Below are positions 1-8,901 of a stretch of DNA of 64,000 nt, piece by piece. The stretch's first letter is position 1. Each line of letters begins with the position of its first letter. Both the position numbers and the translations under genes were made by a program. Where the stretch lies: assembly GCF_900090295.1 (NCBI RefSeq), contig NZ_LT607753.1, positions 4,836,001 to 4,900,000 of the forward strand, given 5' to 3'. Origin of the DNA: Micromonospora coxensis (GTDB lineage: Bacteria; Actinomycetota; Actinomycetes; Mycobacteriales; Micromonosporaceae). Below the pieces are notes generated by a model. The model was not told the origin of the DNA. It searched no databases and saw only the letters and a list, made by a program, of their open reading frames with translations.

Positions 1-732
1 CGCGCCGGCCCGCTCCGGCTCGGCCACGCCCACCTGCCACTCGTGCTGGTCGAAGCCGGCCAGCACCTCGTCGACCCGGCCGGCGGCCACCCGCCGGCCG
101 CTCGCGATGATCGTCACGTGGTCGCAGATCAGCTGGATCTCGGCCAGGATGTGGCTGGAGATCAGCACCGTCACCCCGGACGCGGCCAGCGACCGGACCA
201 GGTCGCGCATCTCCCGGATGCCGGCCGGGTCCAGCCCGTTCGCCGGCTCGTCGAGGATCAGCAGCTGTGGATCCTTCAGCAGGGCCGAGGCGACGGCGAG
301 CCGCTGCTTCATGCCGAGCGAGTACCCCTTGACCCGGTCGTCGCCGCGCTCGCGCAGGCCGACCTGCTCCAGCACCTCGTCCACCCGGCTGGTCGGCACC
401 CCGCCGGCCACGGCGAGCAGCCGCAGCGTCCGGTGACCGGTGAAGTTGCCGAAGAACTGCGGGCTCTCCACGATCGCGCCCACCCGGCCGGCCACCCGGG
501 CCAACTCGTCGGGGGCCGGGACACCGAACACGCTCATCCGGCCGTCGTCCGGACGGACCAGGCCGAGCAGGGCGCGCAGGGTGGTCGTCTTGCCCGAGCC
601 GTTGGGGCCGAGGAAGCCGTGCACCTGCCCGGCCTCGACCACCATGTCGAAGCCGTCCACCGCCACCCGGCGCCCCCGGCGCAGACTGTGGAACGTCTTG
701 CGCAGCCCTTCGATCTCGATGACCGCGCTCAT
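1..732 (-). CDS. ABC transporter ATP-binding protein (3' end outside window)
   Basis: The visible 244 codons are the N-terminal part of a drug/peptide-type ABC ATPase that would energise an ABC-2 permease, probably encoded beyond the left edge. Walker A GPNGSGKTT lies at about residues 41-50, the signature YSLGMKQRL at about 134, Walker B LLILDEPANGLDP at about 154-166, and the switch histidine follows in ISSHILAEI. The signature and the GLDPAGIREMRDL stretch resemble the BcrA/NatA group rather than importers. The ATG at 732 starts the domain directly; an upstream antisense frame ends with a TGA overlapping this ATG, but that frame is a shadow. The gene is divergent from the next ATPase with about 130 bp between them. 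The substrate cannot be told. Confidence 0.9.
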   Translation of the reverse strand, partial: MSAVIEIEGLRKTFHSLRRGRRVAVDGFDMVVEAGQVHGFLGPNGSGKTTTLRALLGLVRPDDGRMSVFGVPAPDELARVAGRVGAIVESPQFFGNFTGHRTLRLLAVAGGVPTSRVDEVLEQVGLRERGDDRVKGYSLGMKQRLAVASALLKDPQLLILDEPANGLDPAGIREMRDLVRSLAASGVTVLISSHILAEIQLICDHVTIIASGRRVAAGRVDEVLAGFDQHEWQVGVAEPERAGA

Positions 733-864
733 CGGCGGCGCCTGAGCAGGTGATCGGACATGCTCGCCCTCCCGGGTGTGGTGACCAACGACACGGCGCC
801 CCACCCTAAGGCGGCGGCCCCGCCCGTGGGGGGCACCGCGCAGGCTGCGTGGTTGGATGGAGCG

Positions 865-1707
<843 letters not shown>

Positions 1708-1737
1708 GCCGCGCCGCCCGCCCCGGCGGGCAGGCCC

Positions 1738-1743
1738 TAGACT
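1738..1743 (+). promoter_or_regulatory. -10 hexamer TAGACT for the PfkB kinase
   Basis: TAGACT matches the actinobacterial TANNNT -10 consensus and lies about 35 bp before the kinase start, leaving room for a short leader with the AGGAGG ribosome site at 1767-1772. No convincing -35 was found. Confidence 0.4.
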
Positions 1744-1775
1744 CGCGGCGACACGCAGGTCGGGGCAGGAGGTTC

Positions 1776-2681
1776 GTGGTGCGGCAGACCCGGGTCGTCG
1801 TGGTGGGCAGCGCGAACATGGACCTCGTCGGGACCGGCCCGGCGCTGCCCCGGCCGGGGGAGACCGTGCTCGGCAGCGACTTCGTGATGGTGCCCGGCGG
1901 CAAGGGCGCCAACCAGGCGATCGCCGCGGCCCGGGCGGGCGCCTCCTGCGCCTTCCTCGGCGCGCTCGGCTCGGACGCCTTCGGGGTGACCCTGCGGGCC
2001 CGGATCACCGCCGCCGGGGTGGACACCGGGCAGCTACGGGTGGTCTACGGCGCCTCCGGCGTGGCCCTGGTCATGGTCAACACCGACGGGGAGAACGCGA
2101 TCCTGGTGACCCCGGGAGCCAACGCCTCCTTCCTCGGGCTCACCGACGGCGAGCTGGACGCCGTACGCCAGGCGGACGTGCTGGTCGCGCAGGTGGAGAT
2201 TCCGTTGGAGACGGTGACCGCGGCGGCGGTCGCCGCCCGGCAGGCCGGCACCCGGGTGATCCTCAACGCGGCGCCGGCCCGGCCGCTGCCCGACGAGCTG
2301 CTGGCCGCGGTGGACCTGCTGGTGGTCAACGAGACCGAGGCACAGGCGCTCACCGGCCGGGGCCGCGACGAGCCGGAGGCGCTGCGGGAGCTGGTGCCCC
2401 GCGCCGTGCTCACCCTCGGCGGCGAGGGCGCCTGGTACGTCGACCGCGACGGCGCCCGCAGCCACGTGCCGGCGGTCAAGGTCGACGTGGTCGACTCCAC
2501 GGCGGCGGGCGACGCCTTCACGGCCGCGCTGGCGGTGGCCTGGGGCGAGGGTCGCGAGGTGCTCGACGCGGTCCACTGGGCGGCGGCGGCCGGCGCGGCC
2601 TGTGTCCGCCGGCTCGGCGCCTCCGTGGCGCTGCCGCACCGGGCGGAGATCGACGCCCTGTACACCCCGCCCGCCGGCTGA
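1776..2681 (+). CDS. rbsK: Ribokinase / PfkB-family sugar kinase
   Basis: A 301-residue PfkB-family kinase, closest in layout to ribokinase (ATP + D-ribose to ribose 5-phosphate). The N-terminal substrate signature PGGKGANQAIAAARAG is at about residues 40-55 and the C-terminal DSTAAGDAF motif at about 241-249 carries the anion-hole glycines and the catalytic Asp. NETEAQALTG near 188 is the usual mid-domain motif. GTG 1776 is placed 3 bp after AGGAGG; GTG 1779 is an equal alternative one codon later. No ribose transporter is adjacent, so substrate specificity is inferred from family resemblance; another pentose or nucleoside kinase is possible. Confidence 0.85.
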   Translation: MVRQTRVVVVGSANMDLVGTGPALPRPGETVLGSDFVMVPGGKGANQAIAAARAGASCAFLGALGSDAFGVTLRARITAAGVDTGQLRVVYGASGVALVMVNTDGENAILVTPGANASFLGLTDGELDAVRQADVLVAQVEIPLETVTAAAVAARQAGTRVILNAAPARPLPDELLAAVDLLVVNETEAQALTGRGRDEPEALRELVPRAVLTLGGEGAWYVDRDGARSHVPAVKVDVVDSTAAGDAFTAALAVAWGEGREVLDAVHWAAAAGAACVRRLGASVALPHRAEIDALYTPPAG

Positions 2682-2730
2682 GCGCGCCGGCGCGTCCTGC
2701 CCGCCGGCTCACCCGCCGACCGAACCGGAC

Positions 2731-2820
2731 GGCCCGCGCTCGACCGGCCCGGGCTCAGGCGGCCCGCGCTCGACCGGCCCGGGCTCAGGCGGCCCGCGCT
2801 CGATCGGCCGGGCTCAGTCG
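2731..2820. repeat. Three tandem 30-bp repeats
   Basis: A 30-bp unit beginning GGCCCGCGCTCGACCGGCCC is repeated at 2731, 2761 and 2791; the first two copies are identical and the third is slightly degenerate. The array fills the gap between two convergent genes and the third copy runs into the 3' end of the GlxA-type regulator gene. Each unit contains the palindrome GCCCGGGC or a decayed form, so the array may act in transcript ending. Confidence 0.85.
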
Positions 2821-3770
2821 GCCCGGGGGAAGGCCCGCCGGTACGCCGACGGCGAGGTGCGCATCGCCCGGGTGAAGTGGTGCCGGTAGGTGACCACGCT
2901 GTCGAACCCGACCGACCGGGCGACCTCGGCCACCGGCAGCGCGGTCGACTCCAGCAGCGCCAGGCTGGCCCGTACCCGCTGGTCGATCAGCCAGCGGATC
3001 GGGCTGGTGCCGGTGGCCCGGGCGAACTGCCGCAGGTAGGTGCGGGACGACATGTGCGCCTGACGGGCCAGCCGCTGCACGGTCAGCGGCTCGGCGAGGT
3101 GGGCCAGCGCCCAGTCCACGCTGCGGGCGATCCGGTCGTCGTCCGGGTCGGCCGGCACCGGGGCCTCGATGAACTGCGCCTGCCCGCCGTCGCGGTGCGG
3201 CGGGATGACCAGCCGCCGGGCCACCGCGTTGGCGATCGCCGCGCCGAAGTCGCGCCGGACGACGTGCACGCACAGGTCCAGGCCGGCGGCGCTGCCCGCG
3301 CTGGTCAGGATGTCGCCGTCGTCGAGGTAGAGCACGTCGGCGTCGACCTCGACGCGCCGATGGCGGCGGGCCAGCAGGTCGGCGTAGCGCCAGTGGGTGG
3401 TGGCCCGCCGCCCGTCGAGCAGCCCGGCCCCGGCGAGCGCGAACGCCCCGGAGCAGATCGACATGATCCGGGCGCCGGCGGCGTGCGCCCGGCGCAGCGC
3501 GGCGACCAGCTCGGGTGACGGGTCGGCGGTCACGTCCGGCACCCCCGGGACGACCACCGTCGCGGCCCGGGCCAGCACGTCCAGCCCGTACGGGGTGTGC
3601 AGGGCGGCCCCGCCGACCAGCGGCACCGGGCCCGGCCGCTCGGCGCAGACGGTGAGCGAGTACCAGTCGACGTCGAACTCGGGCCGGGGCAGCCCGAACA
3701 CCTCGGTGACGATGCCGGTCTCGAAGACCGACATCCCCGGGTACGCCAGCACCGCCACCGTCCGGTCCAT
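2814..3770 (-). CDS. GlxA-family transcriptional regulator (DJ-1/PfpI + AraC HTH)
   Basis: A 318-residue regulator with an N-terminal DJ-1/PfpI-like domain (about residues 1-190, nucleophile-elbow-like SICSGAFALA near 103-112) and a C-terminal AraC/XylS DNA-binding domain with two helix-turn-helix units (LTVQRLARQAHMSSRTYLRQ and PVAEVARSVGFDSVVTYRHH, about residues 230-310). Proteins of this build sense small metabolites and usually act on a neighbouring enzyme gene. It is divergent from the rhodanese gene, whose start is about 64 bp away, so control of that gene is the natural inference. Start ATG 3770 has the -10-like TAACAT six bases upstream, suggesting a leaderless mRNA. Confidence 0.9.
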   Translation of the reverse strand: MDRTVAVLAYPGMSVFETGIVTEVFGLPRPEFDVDWYSLTVCAERPGPVPLVGGAALHTPYGLDVLARAATVVVPGVPDVTADPSPELVAALRRAHAAGARIMSICSGAFALAGAGLLDGRRATTHWRYADLLARRHRRVEVDADVLYLDDGDILTSAGSAAGLDLCVHVVRRDFGAAIANAVARRLVIPPHRDGGQAQFIEAPVPADPDDDRIARSVDWALAHLAEPLTVQRLARQAHMSSRTYLRQFARATGTSPIRWLIDQRVRASLALLESTALPVAEVARSVGFDSVVTYRHHFTRAMRTSPSAYRRAFPRAD

Positions 3771-3776
3771 GGCGGG

Positions 3777-3782
3777 ATGTTA
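3777..3782 (-). promoter_or_regulatory. -10 hexamer TAACAT for leaderless GlxA-type gene
   Basis: On the minus strand TAACAT is followed by six bases and then the ATG of the regulator gene, the spacing expected when transcription begins at the start codon. Confidence 0.45.
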
Positions 3783-3833
3783 ACGGAGAACGGCGTTCCC
3801 GCCACTGCCGTGGGTGGGGCCGTGCGGCCGACG

Positions 3834-4301
3834 ATGACAGGCATGTCGTACACCCTTGCCGTGCCGCCGGCCGACCCGGCGGTCGCCGTCGCCCACTTCC
3901 GCAACCGGCTCCGCTTCGAGACCGACGTCAGTGACGTGCACGCCGACCTGCTCGCCGGGGTGCCCGGCCTGGTGGTGGTGGACTCCCGGGGCCCGGACGC
4001 CTGGCGGCAGGGACACCTGCCCGACGCGGTGCACCTGCCCACCGCCGAGATCGCCACCCGCGCCGCCGCCCTGGTGCCGCGTGGCGCGCTGGTGGTCACC
4101 TACTGCTGGGGACCGGGCTGCAACGGCGCCACCCGGGCGGCGCTGGAGTTCGCCCGGCTCGGCTACCCGGTCAAGGAGATGCTGGGCGGCTTCGAGTACT
4201 GGGTCCGCGAAGGGCTGCCGGTGCGCACCCCGGCGGGGGAGACCCGCCGGCCGGTGGACGAGCTGACCGCTCCCCGGAGCGCGGCGACCTGCGACTGCTG
4301 A
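3834..4301 (+). CDS. Rhodanese-like sulfurtransferase domain protein
   Basis: A 155-residue single-domain rhodanese-like protein. VVVDSRGPDAWRQGHLPDAV is the N-terminal rhodanese signature and TYCWGPGCNGATRAALEF carries the active-site loop, with the putative catalytic Cys near residue 90 and a second Cys five residues on. The protein ends in Cys-Asp-Cys, which could give a second redox or metal site. Sulfur transfer or thiol chemistry is the family role; substrate unknown. It lies divergent from a GlxA-type regulator, a common pairing. ATG 3834 and ATG 3843 are both possible starts; neither has a good Shine-Dalgarno sequence. Confidence 0.85.
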   Translation: MTGMSYTLAVPPADPAVAVAHFRNRLRFETDVSDVHADLLAGVPGLVVVDSRGPDAWRQGHLPDAVHLPTAEIATRAAALVPRGALVVTYCWGPGCNGATRAALEFARLGYPVKEMLGGFEYWVREGLPVRTPAGETRRPVDELTAPRSAATCDC

Positions 4302-4302
4302 C

Positions 4303-4333
4303 GGCGAGCCGGGCGGAGGACGCCCGGCTCGCC
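4303..4333. terminator. 13-bp perfect hairpin between convergent genes
   Basis: GGCGAGCCGGGCG pairs perfectly with CGCCCGGCTCGCC across a five-base loop immediately after the rhodanese stop. No U-tract follows, as is usual in high-GC actinobacteria. It can serve the convergent gene ending at 4374 too. Confidence 0.75.
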
Positions 4334-4373
4334 GGCCGGGCCGGCGTCGCCCGAGGGGGGCGGTCCGGCCGGG

Positions 4374-5147
4374 TCACTCGGCGGGCTCGTCCTCGGAGAG
4401 CCGCTCGCCGCGCCGGCGCAGCATGCCGAGCCCGGGGATGCCGGCCACGGCGAGCTTGAGGTCACGGGTGACGTCGAGCAGGTCGTGCAGGTCCGGCCCG
4501 ACCCGGTCCAGGGTGGCCAGGATCGGCAGGATGTCCGAGGTCAGGTGCTGCTTGAGCTTGGGCAGCTCGTCGACCAGCCGGATCGCCGCCGCCACCTCCT
4601 CGTGGCTCAGCTCGGCCACGAACCGGTTCGCCATCGGTGCCCCCCGGCGCAGCGCCGGCTCGTACGCGGCGAGCAGTTCGGCGGCCGTGGCGGCCGACTC
4701 CTCCGCCGCCGCCAGCGTGCGGTCGGCCCGGCCGGCGACGGTCTGCGCCTCGGCGACCACCACACCGGCGGCGCGGGCCACCCGGTCCGCCTCGCCGACC
4801 ACCACGGCCGCCGCACCGGAGACCTGCTCCGCCTCACCGACCACCACGGCCGCCGCCGTGGCGACCTCGGTGGCCGTCTCGATCGCGGTCGTCGCCGCGG
4901 CGCTGATCACCGCGACCTCCCGTACCGCCGCCTCGGCGTCGGTGAGCACCCGGTCGGTCCGGTCCAGGGTGCCTTCGATGCGGTCCACCACCCCGTTGAT
5001 CCGGTGCAGCAGCGCCTCCACCCCGTCCAGGACGGCGAACGCGCGGGCCGGGACGGCGGCGAACGAGGCGGCCGAGCCGAGCGCCTGGTCGAGGGCGGAG
5101 CGGGTGAGGCCGACGACGGCGGTCGGACGGGGCAGCGGAATGGCCAT
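4374..5147 (-). CDS. Ala-rich coiled-coil protein with 14-residue repeats
   Basis: A 257-residue protein without a recognised enzymatic motif. Residues about 50-150 form consecutive 14-residue (two-heptad) units, clearest in VATAAAVVVGEAEQ, VSGAAAVVVGEADR, VARAAGVVVAEAQT and VAGRADRTLAAAEE, indicating a long amphipathic helix or coiled coil. The C-terminal third (KLKQHLTSDILPILATLDRV) is also helical and ends in an acidic tail. No signal peptide or membrane segment is seen. Similar actinobacterial proteins are often mislabelled as RuBisCO large subunit; nothing here supports that. A structural, membrane-associating or granule-coating role is possible but unproven. Confidence 0.75.
   Translation of the reverse strand: MAIPLPRPTAVVGLTRSALDQALGSAASFAAVPARAFAVLDGVEALLHRINGVVDRIEGTLDRTDRVLTDAEAAVREVAVISAAATTAIETATEVATAAAVVVGEAEQVSGAAAVVVGEADRVARAAGVVVAEAQTVAGRADRTLAAAEESAATAAELLAAYEPALRRGAPMANRFVAELSHEEVAAAIRLVDELPKLKQHLTSDILPILATLDRVGPDLHDLLDVTRDLKLAVAGIPGLGMLRRRGERLSEDEPAE
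4698..4907 (-). repeat. In-frame 42-bp (14-codon) repeats in coiled-coil gene
   Basis: This stretch encodes five successive 14-residue units (residues 81-150 of the coiled-coil protein). The central two or three are nearly identical at the protein level, pointing to internal duplication within the gene. Confidence 0.7.
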
Positions 5148-5289
5148 GCCACCAGTGTGCGTCGCTCCCGCCAGCGACGCCGGACGGGGACGGGGCGGTT
5201 CTGGTCACGCTCCGCGCCGGCCGGGTCCGCCGGGGAGCGGTGCCCGCGAGCGCGCGGAGCGGACGCCACGGGACGGCGGGACCGCCGGG

Positions 5290-5295
5290 TACCGT
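5290..5295 (+). promoter_or_regulatory. -10 hexamer TACCGT for leaderless membrane hydrolase gene
   Basis: TACCGT stands seven bases before ATG 5303, the geometry of leaderless actinobacterial promoters. There is no Shine-Dalgarno sequence before that ATG. Confidence 0.45.
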
Positions 5296-5302
5296 ACCGG
5301 GC

Positions 5303-6790
5303 ATGTCGGTCCGCCCCTCCGGCGTCGCCCCGGCCACCCGCCGGACCGTCCTGCTCACGCTGCTGGCGGTGCTGGCCGTCCTGGCCGGTGCGGTCGGGCT
5401 GGTCCGCGCCGACGTGGGGTCGACCACCCGGCAGGTCACCGTCGGCGGGGTGCCGCTGACCGAGGTGCGCGCCGGACCGGCCGAGGGTCGACGACCCGGC
5501 GTGGTGATCGCCCACGGTTTCGCCGGGTCGGCGCGGCTGATGCGTCCGCTCGCCGACACGGTGGCGCGGCAGGGCGCCGTCGCGCTGCTGCTCGACTTCG
5601 CCGGGCACGGGGCCAACCCGGCCCGGCTGCCCGGCGCCGGACGGGACGCGGCCGACTCGCGCGCCGCCCTGGCGCGGGACCTGGACGTCGCCGTCGCCCA
5701 CCTGCGTACCCTGCCCGACGTCGACCCGGCCCGGATCGTCCTGGTCGGACACTCGATGGGCGCCGGCGCGGTCACCCGGTACGCCGCCGGGCACCCCGAC
5801 ATCGCCCGGACCGTCGCGATCTCGCTGCCCGACGGCGACGACCTGCCCGACGGCCGACCGGAAGGGCTGCTGCTGATCGTCGGCGGCGCGGAGTTCCCCG
5901 GCTTCCGGGACACCGCCGAGGCCACCGCCCGCCGGGGTGACCCGGCCGATCGGCGGTTGGTGGTCGTACCGGGGGTCGAGCACATCTCGGTGCTCTTCGC
6001 CGGTCGTACCCATCGGGAGGTCGCCGCCTGGGTCGGTGGGGGCGGTGTACCCCCGTGGCCCGTCGCCCGGCCGGCGTCCGCCGGGTTGCTGCTGCTCGGC
6101 GCGGGACTCGGCTTCGTCCCGCTGGTGGGCCTGCTGCTGGGCCGGCGGCGGCCGGCGCCGCCGCGACCGGTGCCGCCGACGGCCGTGGTGGCGACGCTCG
6201 CCGTCGGGGCCGGCGTGGGCGTCGCGGCGCTCGCCCCGACCGCCCGGCTCCCGCTCGCGGTGGGCGGGTACGTCACCGGGTTCCTGCTGGTGACCGGCGG
6301 GCTGCTGGTCGCGGCCGCCCGCTGGTGGCCGCTGCCCCGCCCGGCCGCCGCGCCGGTCGGCCCCCGCCGCGACGGGCGCGCCGTGGTGGCGGGCCTCGTA
6401 CTGACCGGGTACGCCGTCGGCGCCGTCGCCGTGCCGATCCACCTCGGCCTCACCTCGGCCCTGCCGGTGGGCGCCCGGTGGTGGCTGCTGCCCCTGGTGG
6501 CCGCCGGCTGCCTGGTCTTCCTCACCGGCGCGGAGCTGGTCACCGGCGGGCGGAGCCGGCGGTACGCGGCGGTCGGCGCGAGCGCCGTGCTGGCGCTGAC
6601 CGGGGCGGCCGTGGTGGGGCTGGCGCCCGGGTTCGTGCTGCTGGTGGTGCCGCTCTTCGCGGTGCTGGTGGCCTGGCAGGCGGCCTGGGCGGCGGTGCTG
6701 CGCCGGGCCGGCGCGCCCCGGTGGCTGCCGGCCCTGGTGGGCGCGGTGCTGCTGGCCTGGCCGGTCGCCACCACGCTGCCGTTGAGCTGA
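5303..6790 (+). CDS. Membrane-bound alpha/beta hydrolase
   Basis: A 495-residue protein: an N-terminal membrane anchor (about residues 14-34), an alpha/beta-hydrolase domain (about 45-245) and a C-terminal multi-spanning region with roughly six hydrophobic segments (about 255-490). The nucleophile elbow VGHSMGAG is near residue 150 and the catalytic His is probably in VEHISVLF near 226; the opening IAHGFAGSA supplies the oxyanion hole. The active site is therefore likely extracytoplasmic or held at the membrane. Substrate unknown. ATG 5303 is chosen because of the TACCGT hexamer seven bases upstream; the frame is open to 5240. It is convergent with a secreted hydrolase gene, separated by a strong hairpin. 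Confidence 0.8.
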   Translation: MSVRPSGVAPATRRTVLLTLLAVLAVLAGAVGLVRADVGSTTRQVTVGGVPLTEVRAGPAEGRRPGVVIAHGFAGSARLMRPLADTVARQGAVALLLDFAGHGANPARLPGAGRDAADSRAALARDLDVAVAHLRTLPDVDPARIVLVGHSMGAGAVTRYAAGHPDIARTVAISLPDGDDLPDGRPEGLLLIVGGAEFPGFRDTAEATARRGDPADRRLVVVPGVEHISVLFAGRTHREVAAWVGGGGVPPWPVARPASAGLLLLGAGLGFVPLVGLLLGRRRPAPPRPVPPTAVVATLAVGAGVGVAALAPTARLPLAVGGYVTGFLLVTGGLLVAAARWWPLPRPAAAPVGPRRDGRAVVAGLVLTGYAVGAVAVPIHLGLTSALPVGARWWLLPLVAAGCLVFLTGAELVTGGRSRRYAAVGASAVLALTGAAVVGLAPGFVLLVVPLFAVLVAWQAAWAAVLRRAGAPRWLPALVGAVLLAWPVATTLPLS

Positions 6791-6857
6791 CCGGCCGGGC
6801 GGTCACGGTTGTCGCCGCGCCAGCGACGTCCCACCGGGTCGGCAGCGCCGTGGTGAT

Positions 6858-6889
6858 GCCGGCCGGCGTCGGTCCCGACGCCGGCCGGC
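6858..6889. terminator. 14-bp perfect hairpin between convergent hydrolase genes
   Basis: GCCGGCCGGCGTCG and its exact complement flank a four-base loop. It lies between the stops of two convergent genes and could end transcription from both sides. Confidence 0.75.
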
Positions 6890-6895
6890 GTGGGC

Positions 6896-7828
6896 TCAGC
6901 GCACGCCCTCGAAGCTCACCTGCGGGTCGGTCTGCGCCGGGGCGCCCCAGACCGCGTCGTCGTAGCTGGTGTTCCCGGCGAGGTAGAGCAGGAACCACTC
7001 GGTGAGCAGCCGCTTGCTGATCGGCAGTTGGGCCGCCCGGGTGATGCCGCCGCTGTCGCAGAAGAGCGAGCCGCTGTCCATGAAGCCGCAGTGGAAGCCG
7101 CCCTTGATGATCCGCAGCTGCTTGGTCGGCGGTTTCGCCGTGTAGATCGGTCGCTGGTGGTCGGTGACCCCGGCGATGGTGTCGCGGTCACCGGCGATCA
7201 GTCGGACCGGCAGGGTGAGCGTCGCGGCGGCCGCCTTCGCCGACGGGTTGGTCTCCGCCGCGGCCAGGTTCGCCACCGCGTCGACCTGCGGGTTGCGGGC
7301 CGCCGCCAGGAGGCTGGCCCCGCCGCCCATCGAGTGTCCGGAGAGCCCCAGCCGGTCGGTGCGGACGTGCCCGGCGAACCGCGACCCGGTCGTGCCGTCC
7401 TGGGCGACCACCCAGGTCAGGGCGGCGTTGAGGTCGTCGGCGAAGGCGCTGTGGTTGGGCGAGAGGCCGCCCTGCGAGGTGGGGGCGAGCACGATGAAGC
7501 CCCACGAGGCGAGGTGGCCCAGGGTCGAGTAGTACTTCGACACGCTCTGGAAGAAGCCGTGGCCGAACGCGATCGCCGGGAACCGGCCCGCCGCCACCGG
7601 CTGGCCGCTGCCCGCCGTGGTGGCCGGGTAGTAGATCCGGGCGGAGAACGAGCGGCCGGACGCGCTGACCGTGGCGTCGACGTACCCGGCGGCGTACGCC
7701 CCGGGCGCGGACGGGTCGGCGGCGCTCGTCACCCCGGTCGCGGTGTCCGGCGGCGTCGCACCGGCGGCGGTGCCGGGCAGCACCAGAGCCAGGGCCGCCG
7801 CGACGGCGACGGCGGATCTTCTCCACAT
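6896..7828 (-). CDS. Secreted alpha/beta hydrolase (dienelactone/cutinase-like)
   Basis: A 310-residue exported esterase-like enzyme. The first 24 residues form a Sec signal peptide (MWRRSAVAVAAALALVLPG then AGA). The nucleophile elbow LSGHSMGGGAS is near residue 165, the acid residue is probably in AGDRDTIAG and the histidine in GGFHCGFMD. Two Cys near the C-terminus (FHCGFMDSGSLFCD) may form a disulfide. The layout matches the secreted PET-hydrolase/chlorophyllase-like esterase group; the true substrate is unknown. ATG 7828 is chosen over the longer frame because GGGGAGG precedes it and the signal peptide starts there. Confidence 0.85.
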   Translation of the reverse strand: MWRRSAVAVAAALALVLPGTAAGATPPDTATGVTSAADPSAPGAYAAGYVDATVSASGRSFSARIYYPATTAGSGQPVAAGRFPAIAFGHGFFQSVSKYYSTLGHLASWGFIVLAPTSQGGLSPNHSAFADDLNAALTWVVAQDGTTGSRFAGHVRTDRLGLSGHSMGGGASLLAAARNPQVDAVANLAAAETNPSAKAAAATLTLPVRLIAGDRDTIAGVTDHQRPIYTAKPPTKQLRIIKGGFHCGFMDSGSLFCDSGGITRAAQLPISKRLLTEWFLLYLAGNTSYDDAVWGAPAQTDPQVSFEGVR

Positions 7829-7873
7829 GACAGCCTCCCCATATCGATGGATCCCACTGACCATCGAGGAGAG

Positions 7874-7901
7874 CACCTAATTGGCGCGCTGCCAACAACT
7901 C
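7874..7901 (-). promoter_or_regulatory. Possible promoter with TTGGC-N5-GCCAA operator
   Basis: Upstream of the secreted hydrolase, minus-strand TAGGTG could be a -10 with a weak -35 GAGTTG 16 bases upstream. The spacer holds the inverted repeat TTGGC-N5-GCCAA (7881-7895), well placed for a repressor. Speculative. Confidence 0.3.
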
Positions 7902-7922
7902 GCTTCGTCAATAACACGCGGG

Positions 7923-8294
7923 TTATGCCCCGCTGCGGGCCACCCGCCACGCCCACCACACCAGCGGGACCTGCAACGGCAGCCGGCCGTACGCGACGGC
8001 CCGCCGGGCGGCGCCCTTGTCCCGCCAGTCCGCCGCCATCTGCACGTTCGCCGGGAACACCGCGGCGAACAGGGCCGCCGCGGCCAGGCCGCCGTGCCGC
8101 CGGGTCGCCGGGTGGGCGACCGCCGCCGCCACCGCCAGCTCCGCGACCCCGCTGGCGTACGTCCAGAAGCGGGCCGACCCGGGCAGCGCGCGCGGCACGA
8201 TCCGGTCGTAGGAGCGCGGCGCGACGAAGTGGGTGACGCCGGCGGTGGCGAGCAGCCCGGCCAGGGCGGCGGCCTCGCCGCGACGGTGGGTCAT
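7923..8294 (-). CDS. DoxX-like membrane protein
   Basis: A 123-residue protein with three or four hydrophobic segments and the DoxX-like pattern of Pro/Trp-containing helices (THFVAPRSYDRIVPRALPG at the start, FPANVQMAADWR near the end). DoxX proteins are small membrane proteins sometimes tied to quinone or thiol redox chemistry; here the role is unknown. Its ATG overlaps the TGA of the upstream gene (ATGA), so the two are translationally coupled. Confidence 0.75.
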   Translation of the reverse strand: MTHRRGEAAALAGLLATAGVTHFVAPRSYDRIVPRALPGSARFWTYASGVAELAVAAAVAHPATRRHGGLAAAALFAAVFPANVQMAADWRDKGAARRAVAYGRLPLQVPLVWWAWRVARSGA

Positions 8295-8773
8295 CGGGGC
8301 TCTCCCTGCTGTTCGACGGCGCGCTGCACGGCCCGGTAGATCTGCCCGAACCGTAGCGCGTCCGGCGTGCGCACCAGCATCACCTCGGTGCCGTGGTGCT
8401 GCACCCACAACTCGTTCACCCGGTTGCCGCGTTCGTAGGAGCGGTCCAGCCAGCCCAGTGGCAGCTCCAGGAACGGGAGCAGCGCCAGCGCCACCACCGC
8501 GCAGGCGGCCAGGACGACCAGCGCCGGCTTCCAGTCGCCCCGGTCCTGCGCCGAGTAGACCAGCGACACCACGCAGACCAGCGCCACCAGCGGTGGCAGG
8601 GAGAGCAGCAGGACCAGCACGCCCCGGCCCAGCACCCGGCCCCGTACGGCCATCGTCGTGGCTCCCCGCGCGTGCCAGACGTACGTCACGTCGGCGATCC
8701 GGACGATGTGCCCGCCGGCCCGGATCGACTCGGAGGTCACCTGCACCGCGTCGTCCCGGTAATAGAGGGTCAT
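8291..8773 (-). CDS. DUF6232-like membrane protein, paralogue 1
   Basis: A 160-residue protein with two hydrophobic segments (about residues 50-75 and 80-105) and soluble ends. The N-terminus (MTLYYRDDAVQVTSESIRAG then VWHARG) and the C-terminus (LRFGQIYRAVQRAVE) are shared with the protein at 9255-9803, showing a recent paralogue pair. I place it with the DUF6232-type family from memory; function unknown. The start is ATG 8773, which has the -10-like TAGGGT five bases upstream. The stop overlaps the DoxX-like start. Confidence 0.75.
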   Translation of the reverse strand: MTLYYRDDAVQVTSESIRAGGHIVRIADVTYVWHARGATTMAVRGRVLGRGVLVLLLSLPPLVALVCVVSLVYSAQDRGDWKPALVVLAACAVVALALLPFLELPLGWLDRSYERGNRVNELWVQHHGTEVMLVRTPDALRFGQIYRAVQRAVEQQGEPR

Positions 8774-8888
8774 CACTAACCCTAACCGTCCGCGAGGCCA
8801 CCTCGCCTCCGGTCGGCACGGTGCCACGGCGTCGATCCCCTGGGGCTGAGGCCGGGTCGGCGGGGCGGCACGGACCGCGGGGCGGACC

Positions 8889-8894
8889 TAGCAT
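8889..8894 (+). promoter_or_regulatory. -10 hexamer TAGCAT for leaderless NTF2-like gene
   Basis: TAGCAT is followed by seven bases and ATG 8902. No Shine-Dalgarno sequence is present, supporting a leaderless start. Confidence 0.5.
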
Positions 8895-8901
8895 CGGCGG
8901 C

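Noticed and set aside
4374..5147. RuBisCO large subunit
   Set aside because: Some databases label similar coiled-coil proteins this way; none of the RuBisCO motifs is present.
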